Positions 11,901-26,500 of a stretch of 64,000 nt of DNA are shown here, in pieces. The notes beneath the pieces were generated by a model that saw only the letters and a list, made by a program, of their open reading frames with translations, ran no database searches and was not told the origin of the DNA. The position numbers were made by a program, and so were the translations under genes. How positions within the stretch are numbered: the stretch's first letter is position 1; each line of letters opens with the position of its first letter. Source of the stretch: Taxillus chinensis (Eukaryota > Streptophyta > Magnoliopsida > Santalales > Loranthaceae); NCBI GenBank assembly GCA_023512835.1, contig CM042092.1, positions 28,779,543 to 28,843,542 of the forward strand, in the 5' to 3' direction.

Positions 11901-14900
11901 CGGAGAGTGGGTAGGCAGTTAGCAAACCAGGTGTTTGTGAGAATAAAGAAAAAAACTATCACCTTCAAAAAAAGAAGGTGGCGATACAATTCTGGGTCCA
12001 ACGAAGGCAAGTCATTCAGATAGTTGTATCTGCATCCAAATGCATTCATACATTAAATATGTTTATATATATGGTGATGTTAAACAATGCAACAAAAGTG
12101 ACAAATATTAATAATACAATAAAATCACATTATTTTCCAAATTTGCAACACTGGAAAATGCATACAACTGAGCATGCATAACAAAAAGGCAAGCAAAAAT
12201 AATACAACAGAATAGGTAAGTGCATTTTGCAATGTTAAGACTTCGAGACAGGTAAGAAAAGCATACGGAGCGAGAAAAAAAAAGCCTAACCTTCTCCACA
12301 GAATATGACAAATGCAAAATAGCGAGGAGATGCACGTTCAGGCAAATTACAGATGAGAACTTTTTTATTACAGACAAATCAAGATTATTGTCTGAACTAA
12401 TTTCGTCCCCCCACTTCTCCATTTGATCAACTTAGTACATAAAACTAAATCATAAATTACAGAGGAAAATGCTTCAAAAATTTATGTTGCTGGTCATGAA
12501 ATTTGTACAACTCAACATACAGTGTTGAGTCACAGTGCCTTAGATAAAAAAAAAAAAAAAAAAGTTGAATAGCAGAAATTTTTAGAAAGAAAAATATATA
12601 TACAAGCTTGCTTTTGTGCAAATCTCATGCACACATGACATAACAGTATTTCTGTTAGCCCAGTGATTTGGTTAGGTCCCATTAGTGACCGATAAAACCC
12701 ACCAGTAATTTAGCAAAAACCAATGAATTGCTATCGCATCATGTGCACGAGAGACCTCTGTAAAAGCAAGCCTGTACTTAACATCTCTTTTTATAAATGT
12801 ACTTCAGAGGTAGCATAAGAAATCGCGAATGTATTATGGTAGTTAATTACTGTACATACACATACACCCAAAAAAGAAAAAAAAAAAAAAAAAAACGGGG
12901 CCTAGATATAAGAAGCTTTGAGAAAACTTACTTTTGCTTTAGTTTGCTGAGAAAAAACGTTGCAAACGGTACATCAACAAGAATCCCTTCAAACATGGCC
13001 TGCAAAGAATAAGCAACTTGCTGACCCATCAAACAAGCTAATTAGCCTATAAATAAATGGGATGGATGTGCAGTTTACGATCAAAGAAGCATAGCTGCAT
13101 GAAAAAGAACAGGTCTAAAAATAAAATGAACGAAAATGAAAACGACAAAGAGTACGCAAAATAGACTGCTTGTCCTAGACACAAAATTATACATAACAAA
13201 TAAATAAATAATGGAAACAAATGTTAATTCCTCAAAAAAGTGGAGTAAAAATTCTATATTTAAGGAAAAAAAGAATAAAATACACTATAGAGCTACCACT
13301 TAACTAAGTGTTGTCCTTAAATATTAATTTTGGGTGACAAAACTTTGCATACACTAATCTACTCCAGTAAAGACATTTAACTTCCTAGTTGTTCGTGTCC
13401 TTCGTTTTTTTTTTTAGCGCTGCAAGCAACAAGATGAACATCTTTTTTCTTCTATGGCTCTCTGCCACTGCAGCTTCTTTTTTCTACCCGACACTTTCTT
13501 TCTCTGGCTCTCTACTGCAGCTAGCTCTCTACTCGACACTTTTTGTTGGTCGGCTCTGTTTTTTTTTTTGTCTGCCAACTTCTCTCTTCTTTGCAGCCTT
13601 TTTTCTCGACCATAAGTTGACGGTTTTTATATGGTGATTTACATATTTAAGATATGCATATTATTATCAAAGTTGTCTCTCCCTCTGTTTTTAGGCTATT
13701 ATATATTTGCAATTTATGAATTGCAAATGTCCAAAAAGAAATCGAGGTTAAAAGTATACAACACAAGTCTCTGGTAACAAAAATACTTTCACTTACTATT
13801 TTTGTTCGAATGTGACAAATAAAAGTATTTATTAGGCCAAACAACATATACCGGTGAGAAAAAAATACAAAGGATATCTAAAATGTTCAAATCATGTGAA
13901 AACAAAATAGATTACACGACCAACAAAAAGGTAGAAAAGACCAAATGAATATTATTAGATCCCATTTTGTCCGCGTTGAACATCCTAACCCTTTATAAAT
14001 TTTATATTTATCTGCTCATGCCATATATCTCATTGAACAGGTTTATAGAGATACCTTACTACCAAGAAGTCGGTCTCAGGTTTGAAGTTAATGTTAAACC
14101 CAATTTAAGTAAGATAGACATACTATGACACAAACAGGAAAGCCCAAAATTGAAAATTTCTGTTACAAGACACTGAAGTGCACCAAGACAACACCAGATG
14201 ATAGATGATGAAATTTAAAGACTAACGCACTTGACCGTAATCAATTTCAACTTAAAACAAAAAAGTTATAATCAAAATAATTTTAACCGGAAAAGATCAA
14301 ACTTGTCAAAAGACGATCAATGTCTCTAGTCAAATTGCCCAAAAATATGCTTATACAAAATACTCTGAAACAACTACTTTATGCGAATACAGGGATTCCC
14401 AAGCTATCCCCAGAAGTTTGTTCATTTTGACATTTTGGGTGCAGATAAAAAGGTAATTAAAAAAATTAGACTCGAAAGCCCGAAGTCTTCGACCTTCACC
14501 GTGTTGACCTTCGAGTCTTTAACGATTGACCTACGAGTCTTTGACCTTCAAACCTGATCGGAAGTCTTCGTTCTTCGAAGATTAACCTTCAACCCTTAAC
14601 TTCAATTCAACCCTTAACCTCCGACCCGTTGATCGTTGAACTTTGATTCTGCCGACATTTCGATCCTGCCGACTTTTGACCTTCGTTATTTGGCCTTATA
14701 TCCGCAGGCTCTCTCATTGCTTGTTCACGGAACACGTTTTTATTAGTCGGGCATTGTCAAAGATGCTTTTCAACGCCTACCGAATATATGTGCTCACAAG
14801 CTGCCTTATTTTTCACGCAGGTCATCCAACAACCAAACAAAAGCTAAAATCTTGCAATAAAAAATATTGACACTCATAATAAAAAAATAAATGCACAATA

Positions 14901-17900
14901 ATGATGGTCTAGCCAAATTATGTCATCCCCTAAAAAAGAGATTCTCTCCCCACACGAAAAAAAGAGGCGACATTTTGCCAAAAAATAAAACAGCTCTACT
15001 ATTCTGCTATCTCCTCAGTCCTCTCACCCAGCTCCCTAATCCCGAAAAAAGGAGAGCCCCAAACGAACCCTCTGCCCAAAAACAAAACTGTTGTACACTC
15101 TCACCCACCCCCTCGTCCATAACAAAAAAAAATAGAGAGAAATACCATTACTCTTCCAACTCTCATCACACTCGTTTTTTTCTCCAGCTCCCATAGATTT
15201 GCTCCTCTCTCACGCCCATATTTTCAAAAACCTCTCTTTCCTTAATCCTATCTCTTATCCCTTTTTTTTCTTAATCTCGAATTCCCACGAAAATACAAAA
15301 AATCATTCTCTTATCCTCATCGCATCCACAGTCTACATATATATAATAAAAAACATATTTATTTGCAGTTCTAGCCAACGTTGCCACAAACATAGTCAGC
15401 GAGCACTAAAGCATTGCCCAAGCCCGAGTCAAAGTCAGTTTCATCATTTTCCATGTTGTCTTAATGTATTCTCATTTCAATTAATGTAATCGTTTGTGCA
15501 ATGGTTTTTCCTTGTTTGTACTATGCTTTTGGTTTCATTTATTTGTTTTGTTATTTTCTCTCTATTTTATTAAAGTTATACGATGTAATAGCTGATAAAT
15601 AAATAAAAAAGAAAGAAAAAAGAAGAGAGAGGAATAAAAAAAAGGGAGGGAAAAAAAAGAGAAATAAAATTTTATTATGTTTATGGATGTCACAATCATG
15701 CAAATCATATTTATTTTAGTATATGTTTGCTTTTGATTTTTTATTATTTTCTAAAACAAAATAAAAAAACAAAAAATTATTTTTAAAAAAGAAAAAAATC
15801 ATATTTAGCTTTAATGTGTCAGCCCTAGGTGTTTATTCTCTAAAACTCCAAAACAAAAATAAAATAAAATAAAATAAAAAACATCATATACGCTTTTTTT
15901 ATATGAGTTAATTCTTAGTTTTCATTATGTCAAAAAAAAAAGTGTCCTTTTAAAAGCAAATAAAATAAAATAAATAAAACTATCCTATTTAATTTTCAAA
16001 ACATAAGAAAAAATATTTTCGTTAAAATGACTTTAATTTTCAACCTTAATATAAAATTTAAAATTAAAAACAAAAAACCAAAACATTTAGGATTTCCTAT
16101 AGAAGCATAGGACAAATCGAATTTAATGTTAACTTTCACAAATAACTTAGAAAAGTAAAAAAAGATAGACTTATAGTTCCTTAGACTAGTCAATTCAAAC
16201 AAGCAATAAAAACAAATAGAAACATCCTCTTCCTAAAATAGATACCAAAAGAGCGTTGTAGGAGTGCTAATCCTTTCCTACACGTAATCAACTCCTAAAC
16301 CCTTCTCTAGTAACGTAAGACCACATCTTAACTATTCAAGATAGAGAATATCTAATTGTACCCCAAAAATAGTTGATAGCAAATCTAATTTTCTCACCAT
16401 TGGTTTCAGTTGAACCCACCCTAGACGGGCCCACGGGCCCAAACGAAAACCAATGATGACAAATATGTTGCTTGAATTTGATGATGCTAACTTTGGGGAG
16501 GATGAAGATGAAGAAAATGTGCAAGATTGATTGATGGGGTAAAAGCGTTATTAACTTAAGAAGAAATAGCGAATCAGCCCAATCCAAATTTAAAAAGCCA
16601 AGGCAAAAGAAACCAATAGATTCTTTCATTACTCCAGGCCCTGAGTTGGTTGTGAAAGGAATAAAGGATGAGAATGAAAAAGACAAACAAACAACAATAA
16701 ATGAGCATTACAAGAAAGAAGCAAAGGACAAGGCATGTCTTCACATTACAAGGTGGATATACAACAGGAATAACATTTAATGTTGTCAATTATGATAATT
16801 TTAGGGTTGCATGATGCGTGGTTCGAAATATTGGACAAATCCTAGATGTCTTGGACAAGCAGTCACGGTATCAGAAGTTTTCGATATGAGATCCAGGGCC
16901 AATATGGAGTTCTCGTGTTTTTCCAGCATTCCGTCAATCTCGGCCAAGGTGCAACAAGTCGACCAAGAAATTAATGACATGTCTCCTTTCGAACAAGATC
17001 TCATCTGAAATTGCCAGGATGTTAAGATACGTTGTGCAATCTCTTTTTTTCCTCTGTTTTTTTTTTGTTTTCTTCATATTCTTCGCAAGTCAATAATAAA
17101 AAGGCTACTCTCACACTCCATGCTACGTCATTGCGTGTGCCTCATTTTTTTCCCTATTTTTCTTCTCCTCTCTTCCTTTTTCTTCTTTCTCTGCACTGCG
17201 CTCATGCTTGCTATGCTCTACCGATGAGGTCTGTGTGCTTTGTTTTACGTTTATTTTGTTTTTCTTTAATGTTTATTCAATCACATCTACCTATACTTCC
17301 TTATTTATGTTCATTAGTTTGTCTTTTACATTTACTAGTGTACTTCAATTTTTAAAAATTTAGTTTATGCCATGGTTTTTTTGTCAATACCTATTCTAGG
17401 TGTGTTTTTTTAAGCCACGTTATGATAAAAATAAATATTATACTTGTGTTGATTTTTTTTGTTGTGTTTTATCAAAAATTATTTTTTCTAAAAATATTAT
17501 ACTAATTTGATAAAAACTATTATAGACATAAAAACTAATTTGATCAATAATTATAGGCTTTTTTATAGTAACCATTAAGATTTTATTATAATAAATTATA
17601 AATCATGCAAAACATAGCAGTATACTTATTTTAATGCTACGTTAGTGCTCCAACACCTTTTTTTTTTTGGAAGTCATAGCATGTAATCCCAATCATTTAT
17701 TTTGCTTGTTTAATACTTCTAATAATTTGATTTTTCCTAGTTTTTCTATGATTTTTAATTTTAAAATTGAATATTATTTCATTTTTAAAATTACATCTCG
17801 CCTAAAATGTAATGAGTCATTTGCAACCGCAACAACACAACAACAATCACGACTTCAAACTATGGCATCATATGATAGACATAGATGACCTAATGAGTAG

Positions 17901-18975
17901 TTGGTTGGGCAAATGGATAGAGTCTAATGAGGATGATGATTATTTTGTCTTTAAGGATAATTTCTTGACATGAGGTAGTGCTGCTAGAGTTGTAGAAGTT
18001 GGCCAGAAAAGATTTTATACAAGATCATCATCAAACAAAAGGAGCACGCCAAGTACCTATAGGAGTTCTAAATATTCTACATCAACACCAAATCTAGTGT
18101 ATGAGGAAGAAAATGCAAATTCTGAAAAATAAAGAAAGATGATGTTAAGGGTTACAGATCTAGTGATGGTAATGATGATGATCATGTTTAGCTTTATTTT
18201 AAGTATTAGCAATTAAGTTTAAACCTTTATCATTTTGAATTTTTATGCTTTAAACTTGTGAGTTGTAATAATTTTGCATTTAAATAGTTTGCTATAACTA
18301 GAATAGTCACTTATTTATGTTTAAATTAATTTTATTTTATTAGCATATTTTAAAAAAAAAAATTCTAAAAATATGCATCTCGCTTCCCTTAAGCTTGTGC
18401 TTCTTCTTTTTTGCCTTGCACCCTGGCAAAACATGGCCTTTGCGCCTTAAATAACTATGGCATGAACTTGGGTTAAGGTATTAATAATTTAAAATTTCCA
18501 CCACATATGTGGAGATTGAAACCTATGTATTCTACATAAGATAACAAAGAGATACCATCATACTGTATAGTTAAGCATTAATATCATAGTCAAAGAATGA
18601 AAACATTTTTAAATTCCAACATTTCCCAAATCAACATTTACTAATAAGAATCACAATTTGGTAGTCACATTTCTAACATTTACCAAATGCTTAAAATACA
18701 TCATGCACTTGCCGAAGGTATGAGAAAAGATCAGGCATATATTAGAATATAAAGTAACCAAAGAAAATGACATGTTATACTTCTCTTGGCAGAGTTCCAA
18801 GAAAATGAAAAAACTTGAGTTACACTTTGTTATCATATTTCAAACACTTACCAAATGCTTCAAATATGTCGTATACTCAGTTTTCAAAACGCCAAGGCAA
18901 CCCAGGCATTTGAGGGTTCGAACTAGGCAAGCGTTGCCTAGGCGATGCCTAAGCGGTGCCTAGGCAGTCCAGACG

Positions 18976-19021
<46 letters not shown>

Positions 19022-20517
19022 TTATAATAATCATTACATAATGACAAAAATAACATTATTAATGAACAGCATACTTAATTATTAATGTTTAGAGTTAAAT
19101 TAAACCAGATGTCATAAATAAATATTTAAATTAAATGATATAATTTTTTTTAAAACATTAAGAGCCACAAATGAATAAATATTTCAATAAATAATATTTT
19201 AAAATCATTCAGATGTCATAAATAAATAAATATTTAATTAAATATTTCTAATATAGCTTAACTCTTAAGTTAAGTTAAGCTTAACTTAACGGTTTGACTC
19301 ACGAATCACGATTCCAGTGGACGAGTGGAGATGATGACTGTTGTTGTGCTGAAAGGGAGAGAGAGAGCAGCAAGGGGGCGACGAAGACAAAGAAGGAAGA
19401 GGCAATGATGGCAACGGCGACGGAGAAGGCTTCGTCTTTGTCAAACCTAGCAAAGGCTTCGTCTTCGTCATGCAGGGTTGTCTCGTTCATGTAGTGTTGA
19501 CAGCGATCGTCGGCATTGCAGCGATCGTCGGAAATGGGGATCATGGCATCACGGATCGCACTCGAACCCTAGCCTGAGATGCGCCAGAGGGGAGAGTTCA
19601 TGCCACCAACTTCATACGATTTCTTGACTGGACACTGGACACTAGGTAGGCATTAAACAAGGCACAAACGGTGTCATTTTGACTTATGTTTATGTTTAAA
19701 AAAAAAGCCTGACGCCCAGGCATCGGTTTTGTCGCCCAACTCGACATGGCGCCACCCAGATTGTCGGGGCATATGCCTTTCTCTGTCTAGGCGAGGCGAC
19801 CCAACGCCAAGGCTGCTAGTGCCTTGTCACCTAGGCGACGCTTTGAAAACTATGCGTGTGCTTGCCAAGTGTGGGGGAAATAAAACATATGCAGGAAGAA
19901 TATAAGGTAACCAAAAGAAAGAGAAGCATCATACCTTCCCTAGCACAGTACCAAGAAAATGGAAAAACTTGAGATGTTGTTCATGTATCATTCCTGATCC
20001 AGGATTAGGGTAGAGCATGTGATCAGATGTTTCCTGGATACAAGTCAAACAGAAAAGTAACAAAAGCATTAGGGAAAAAAGTGTTTGCCACAAAAGATCA
20101 TCACGAATGCATAATGTGTATCACGAAAGAGATAAACCATGCATACACCATAGCATGTTGCATAAAAATTATCAATCGTTAGATTCTTGGATATGAGATT
20201 AATAAAGAGATAACATCAAGAACAAAACGTTATATCTGAATAATAAACACCTTAAGTACGTAGAACGTGTTGAAGATATTATCTTTGTATATTTAGTATT
20301 ATTATAATTGAAAAACTATTATTTACAGTACATCCCATTGCAAATTTACAGGTACAAGCCTATATGGTAGGCACTAAGCACTCTAGAGACAAATATCTAC
20401 ATTTTCAGAGATACTCCAGAAAATCTCAAACATTATTACTGCAGTTGTATCATTTTAAAGAATAAAAATCATTACTTTGTTAAGACTGCAAATATTTATG
20501 TAAATGTGTGACTTCAA

Positions 20518-20573
<56 letters not shown>

Positions 20574-23500
20574 CATAATTACACAATTGCAACCTTGAAT
20601 AAGCCATACTGCACATCAAATGCTGCACGGGTTATGTTTTCCATAAAATCTTTGAAAATTCCACCACCATCTACCCCAGCCTCTTCAGCTCCAAACTCAT
20701 TGATGAATGATACACGGATCTGAATGCAATAAACGACCAAATGATATTTTTGGAAATAGAAAATTAAATAAATATTCACGGTCATCATGCGACAAGGAAT
20801 TGGGATACTTGATCAAACAAAAGCTTTCATAATATTCTTTTTAAAAAATTACCAATCCACGGAGATCCTCCTCAGGCAAGTCATTCAATTGATTAAATGC
20901 ATCTTCCAATATGTGATCCCGTCGTATTTTAAATCGATTTCTAATAAAAACAGCATGAGAACCATCTGCTTGCCTTGCAGCCGCCAACTGTGACTATTGC
21001 ATGATGCCAACACCACAAGCATATAGAAAAGGAAACAAATAAGTGACAAATGATTTAATTACAAATCCTCAACTGGCAGTAGCAAAAAAAAAAAAAAAAA
21101 CAATGGCAGTATATCCCAACAGCAATATTGTTCATGATATAATCAATCTTAATTCTCAAGAGACATGCAAACACAGAAACGAAACGAGTTCCAGATCAGC
21201 TTGTGGATAACTCACAGTAAATATCTTAACTCTGCAAGTGAATGGGATCAGGAATGGAGCTTGTTTCAATATGTAGTTCGCTCTTGTATTTGCCATCAAA
21301 GCCTGAAGTCAAATGGTATTAAAACAATGGACAAAGAATCTCCCCTATATTTTAAACAAACGACTAAGAGGCTATTTACCTGAGAAATAAAATACTCATT
21401 AACACCATCTGCATGGAAGTCACTGGGCAGTGTAAACTCTCGTCTGTTATTCCAATCTTGCAGCTACAATGGTGGTTTGCATAAAATTGAAAGACATAAC
21501 ATAGCATATATCTATACATAATGGTGGAAGAACATAAAAAACTGCTAAATGACTTTACAACTCAAAAAACAAACAAATCGCAACCTCTAAATTCAATAAT
21601 TTGTCCTGGTAAAATACTCATTAACACCATCTGCATGGAAGTCACTGGGCAGTGTAAACTCTCGTCTGTTATTCCAATCTTGCAGCTACAATGGTGGTTT
21701 GCATAAAATTGAAAGACATAACATAGTATATATCTATACATATTGGTGGAAGAACATAAAAAACTGCTAAATGACTTTACACCTCAAAAAACAAACAAAT
21801 CGCAACCTCTAAATTCAATAATTTGTCCTGGTAAAGTACCTGAGACAGCAGCTCAGAAGACACAATGCTAACCCTGTAATAAAGGAATTCTAAAGGATTT
21901 CGCTTATGAGCAGAGGGAGGTGGATTCAAAGGATTCAACCACAGTAGATGCCATAAAGCCTGATGACAAGAATAATTTGTTTGAATATCAAGAGTTTCAA
22001 ACAGGATATGTTTCAAAACATCAATTATTTATATTTGCAAAAAAAAAAAATGATAACCTCATAAACCTGCCATTAGTCAAATTGAATAGCTGTGCTAAAC
22101 AACAGAATCTAATTTTAGAGACTCCTACTGAAAACAATAAATAAGCAACCGCCATGAAGAAAATATACCACTCATGTTCAACATTTACATGAAATCTACT
22201 TACGGTAAATTTTCTATTACAGCAAAAATTGCATCAACAGAATCGACTTATGGCAACTACTAATGATCCACTAAATCAAAATTAACAGCAAGTTACCTGT
22301 TGAAGAATAATAACCACAGTTCTGATATCTTTCAGTGACAATGGCTTGTCCTTTTCATAGAACTCCTCATTATCAACTATCATAAGGATGTGCCTGATAA
22401 ATAACAACAATTTTTAGACCTTTCAGAAAGCCAAATACAGGCTAAATAGCTTATGTAATTGTATTGCAAAAGTGAAGAATGAGTACATAGAATAATAACA
22501 AATGAACTACAGCTGCTCAAATAAGCATGTCTTACTTATACACAGGACAGAAAACAGCCAGGGGTAATAGCCAACCAGGTATATCTCCACATAGGTATGG
22601 CAACTGCTCAGAGAAGGATGGCCATTTTTTATTCTCATGGCACCTCTTCATAAAGTTCCATAGCACTGGAACTAATTCAGTTCTAAAAGCTAGTATAGTC
22701 ATCATACGCTCAAGTGGTAAAGTGTTAAAAGTCACATGCAGAAAGGCACAGACAGCGCCAACAGCTGCTACTTCTCTATCATCTGGTCCTTCATGTGAAC
22801 CACGGACAAGAAAAGATCCTCTAAATAAAACATTTATCTGCTTAGAAAGCACAAAAATCAAAATGCTATCTAGATTTAAGAAACAGACATAAAAATCAGA
22901 AGTTTCAATTCAGTCTCGCATAAGGGTATCATACCAACTGCGAAAGAAAGCGTGGACTTATAGCATCTAATATTTGTTGCTCCAAATCAGTATTCAGAAC
23001 GTTTTCCTGGGATTCATCATCGATATTCATTTCATCTTCAACCATAGTAGAATCTGAAGTGCAACTCACAACCAATAATTCAGTCATTCAGCTACAGAAG
23101 TGACAAAATCCAGAGGCAATATTGAAGATAATTTGAAACCCCCCTTATATTCAGTGCAAATCTGTGTGTGGGGAGGGGGAAAGAAAATGGGAGTCAGGGA
23201 CCTCAATACATACTTTCTTTACCTTCTCCGCTGGATGACATAGAAGGAAGTGCCTCCAATAAATATGTCATAACAGCTGCGAAGTCTTTAGCCTGATCAA
23301 AATCTCAAGAAAAAACAGAAATCAAAACCTTATAATGTTTGAGTATGCCAAATTATGCTGCACTGACGTATATCAACCATAAAAGGGTTAAACGACAGCA
23401 AATGGTAGGAGAAATAGGGGAGGATGAATTCTTTCAGATCTTAAAATATTAAAAAATTTAAAATATAACTAAAATAAAAGTGCCATTACAATTTCAGGTA

Positions 23501-26500
23501 ATTTTAGAAGGTTTGACAATGCAGCAGTACACAGACCCAAGGAGAATACTTGCACAAATCTACAAAACTACATCAGAAATTATTGAAATAAAAGTAAGGT
23601 ATAGGTAGATTTACAGCCCACCCCTCATCTATACTCTGCATTTTTTGGCTGCTAAATCAACTAGGAGAAAGGTATTCGCTGCTACAAAAAAGGGTTTGTG
23701 CCTCAGTGCACAGCGATGTATACATGAGATCAAAACAAAATTTACCGTAATTAAGTTCCTCCTCACCATGAAAAGTTCCTCCTCACCATGAAAATAGAAA
23801 AAAACATAAAACAAAAAATGAGTAAATTTACATCCCTCAAAAAGTTAAATAATTAAGTTACTCTTTATTAAAAAAACTAGTCACTTAGTAATATTAGAAC
23901 ATAAATGACATGTTTGAATAAGATTATTCAAACATAAATATTTTTTAGAATGTTCGAACATAAATATAATGTTTGAAAAATTATTTTCAAGCAAATATTA
24001 AAAAAATAATAAGAGTATTCAAAGAACATTATTAAAACATAAATATAATTTTCGAATAACATTCTTCAAACATTCTACTTATGTTTTAAAATTATTATTC
24101 GAACATCATCAAAAACTATTCTTTTTTGAGAGTATATTTTTGTAATTTCACATAAGATTAAAAATGATAGGTGAGTGTGTTTAGTATTTTTGGGGTTGTG
24201 AGCATCCTTCCTTAAAAAACAAACACGAAAAAGGGCATACTTTAAAAATTATTTGTGGACATCTTTGGATGCTTAAAAACTTTTCCAGCCCCATCAAACC
24301 TAACTACCAACAAAAGGTGTGTAGAAGCTGCTACTTCACCTTTCCCAACCAGAAAACATACTTTACAAAATGGGGCATTACTAACACTACTCCAGAAAGG
24401 CCTGTCAGAAGAAAACAAAGCTCACCAGTGAAGTTGCAAGGAAAATGATTACAACTCTTTCATCATTCTTTTGTACAGAATGCTATTTTCTTCAAAGGCA
24501 GCTTGTTTTCATATTGTAACATCACTTAACTTATTTATCCCATTTGTCCCAACAGAAGGAAAATAGTTAATAGACTTTCCAAACAATCCAAAGTATAGCA
24601 CAGAGAGAGATAGAGGGGGCCATCTTACAAATTCATAAGCACAGTTATTTAGAATTCAAATAAGGGAATTTTTGCCTAGTCCAATAATGTAGATGTAGGC
24701 TACCTTTTAAAATATCCCAAGTAAATCCAGGATCAATTGAGCTTGCTTTCTGCGTATCCTATAAGGTTGAGGTTTAGTGGTGAAAAATTGATGAATTTCA
24801 AAAAAACTTCAATCAATAAAGTGCCAAAATATCTTGAAGAGCATAACTTGCTGTTGAGGAACACATTTTCTTTTATTTTATGTTTCTTTTTATGCAATAG
24901 AAATAAGTAGAAACACTTTCAACCAAGCTCTAAGGCTCCAACTAACTAGGGAGCTCTTGATAACCAAATGGAGAACATAAACAAGATGAGTTGTGATTTG
25001 GGCTCAAATAGAGAGAAGAATACTAATGGAATTTTCATGAAATTTTTTTTTTATAAGTAAGAGAATTTATTTATTTACGAGAATCAAAACGCACACAAGA
25101 AGTACACGATAGGTGAGAATACAATAATGAAAACAATAATCCAATCAAAAAGAGCAGCTATCCACAACATCTCAAATGAAAGAATAACACAACCTACCCG
25201 AAACATACAATCAATCACCCAAGTACACATAACGAAAAATATGTGATATGCTCACTTATGTACACATACATACATTAATATATGTTATTTACAAGTTTTT
25301 GCATGCTTTAACGTAATATACACATAATCTGCCAGGTGTTCCAAACAAACAATAAGGCTGCTAGGTTATTAACTCATGTCCGCCATCTAATTATTTTTTA
25401 ATAAATCAATGATGCAAATCCCTTTACTTTCTGCTACTATAACCCATAATATTTCCAATACAATCTAAGAAAGAAAATTTGGTTAAAATAGTTACTACCA
25501 GCCATAAATACCCTTCAAACTACCAAATAGTTAAAATATGAACAAACCAACCAAATGGCAACCTAATGGAATAATGCATTACCAAATTGAATGGGCAGTC
25601 ATGCTGAGATAGAGCAACTGAGGCAGCTTCTAATATATTTCCAAGAAGGCAACCAAAGCCAGGGCTTTCAGGTGATACATCACTCGGTAAATCAATGGCA
25701 TGATTCCAAACACATAATGCCATCTGACGAATATGGTGTTGAGTGTGTCCCCGACTTGCAAAAACCTGTATGGTGAAAATGAAAACTAAGAAACAACACG
25801 TTTTCATGGCAAGGCAGTTATACATGGACCCACCAAAAAAAAAAAAAAGCAGACCCGGTGCACTTAGTGGGACTTGGAAATGAATCACGCCACGGAGGCA
25901 AATATGGACGCAGCCTTCTCCCATAATTAAATAATTGCAAGGGACTTGTTTGCAACTAATAATGTGGGTCCCCACAATTAATTAATTATATTTTTTTCAG
26001 CATGTGGGTGGCCCCTTAATGTTTATTATTTTGGGGGGATGATAGGAATGTACAAATCAGCTCTTATTTGCAGCATTACTTATCATAAAAGCACAATCCT
26101 TACGCTATAAGATATTAAGCTACCAACTTATTTCATGCCTGTATGGAGTTTATGCCACAACATGGCATAGCCAAAATTCCAAATTCCATCATCAGTACCT
26201 CTTTTAAATGTTGGAAAATCCGCCATAATAAAGGAACTGTAAGAATCTGAGATGAGAAACTACATCGTGGGTCAACATTTGGGCATATGCAAGGTTGCTG
26301 ACCAACATGAGAAATAAGATGAGATAGTAGAAGCTCTAGAGAAGAAACATTTCCGGCAGTTTCACAACTCTTCACACTTTCCTGCACGAATTAAAACAGA
26401 TCACTTGGAAAATACAACTTTCATAATGAAGAGGGACAGGGATGGAAATTACAAGTATTAAAGACAAGCATACAACTTGCAAAACCAAGATAATTGTATG

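Noticed and set aside
13389..13637. Hydrophobic 82-codon frame resembling a membrane protein
   Set aside because: Produced by pyrimidine-rich DNA; no homology, no splice context, lies in a UPL6 intron.
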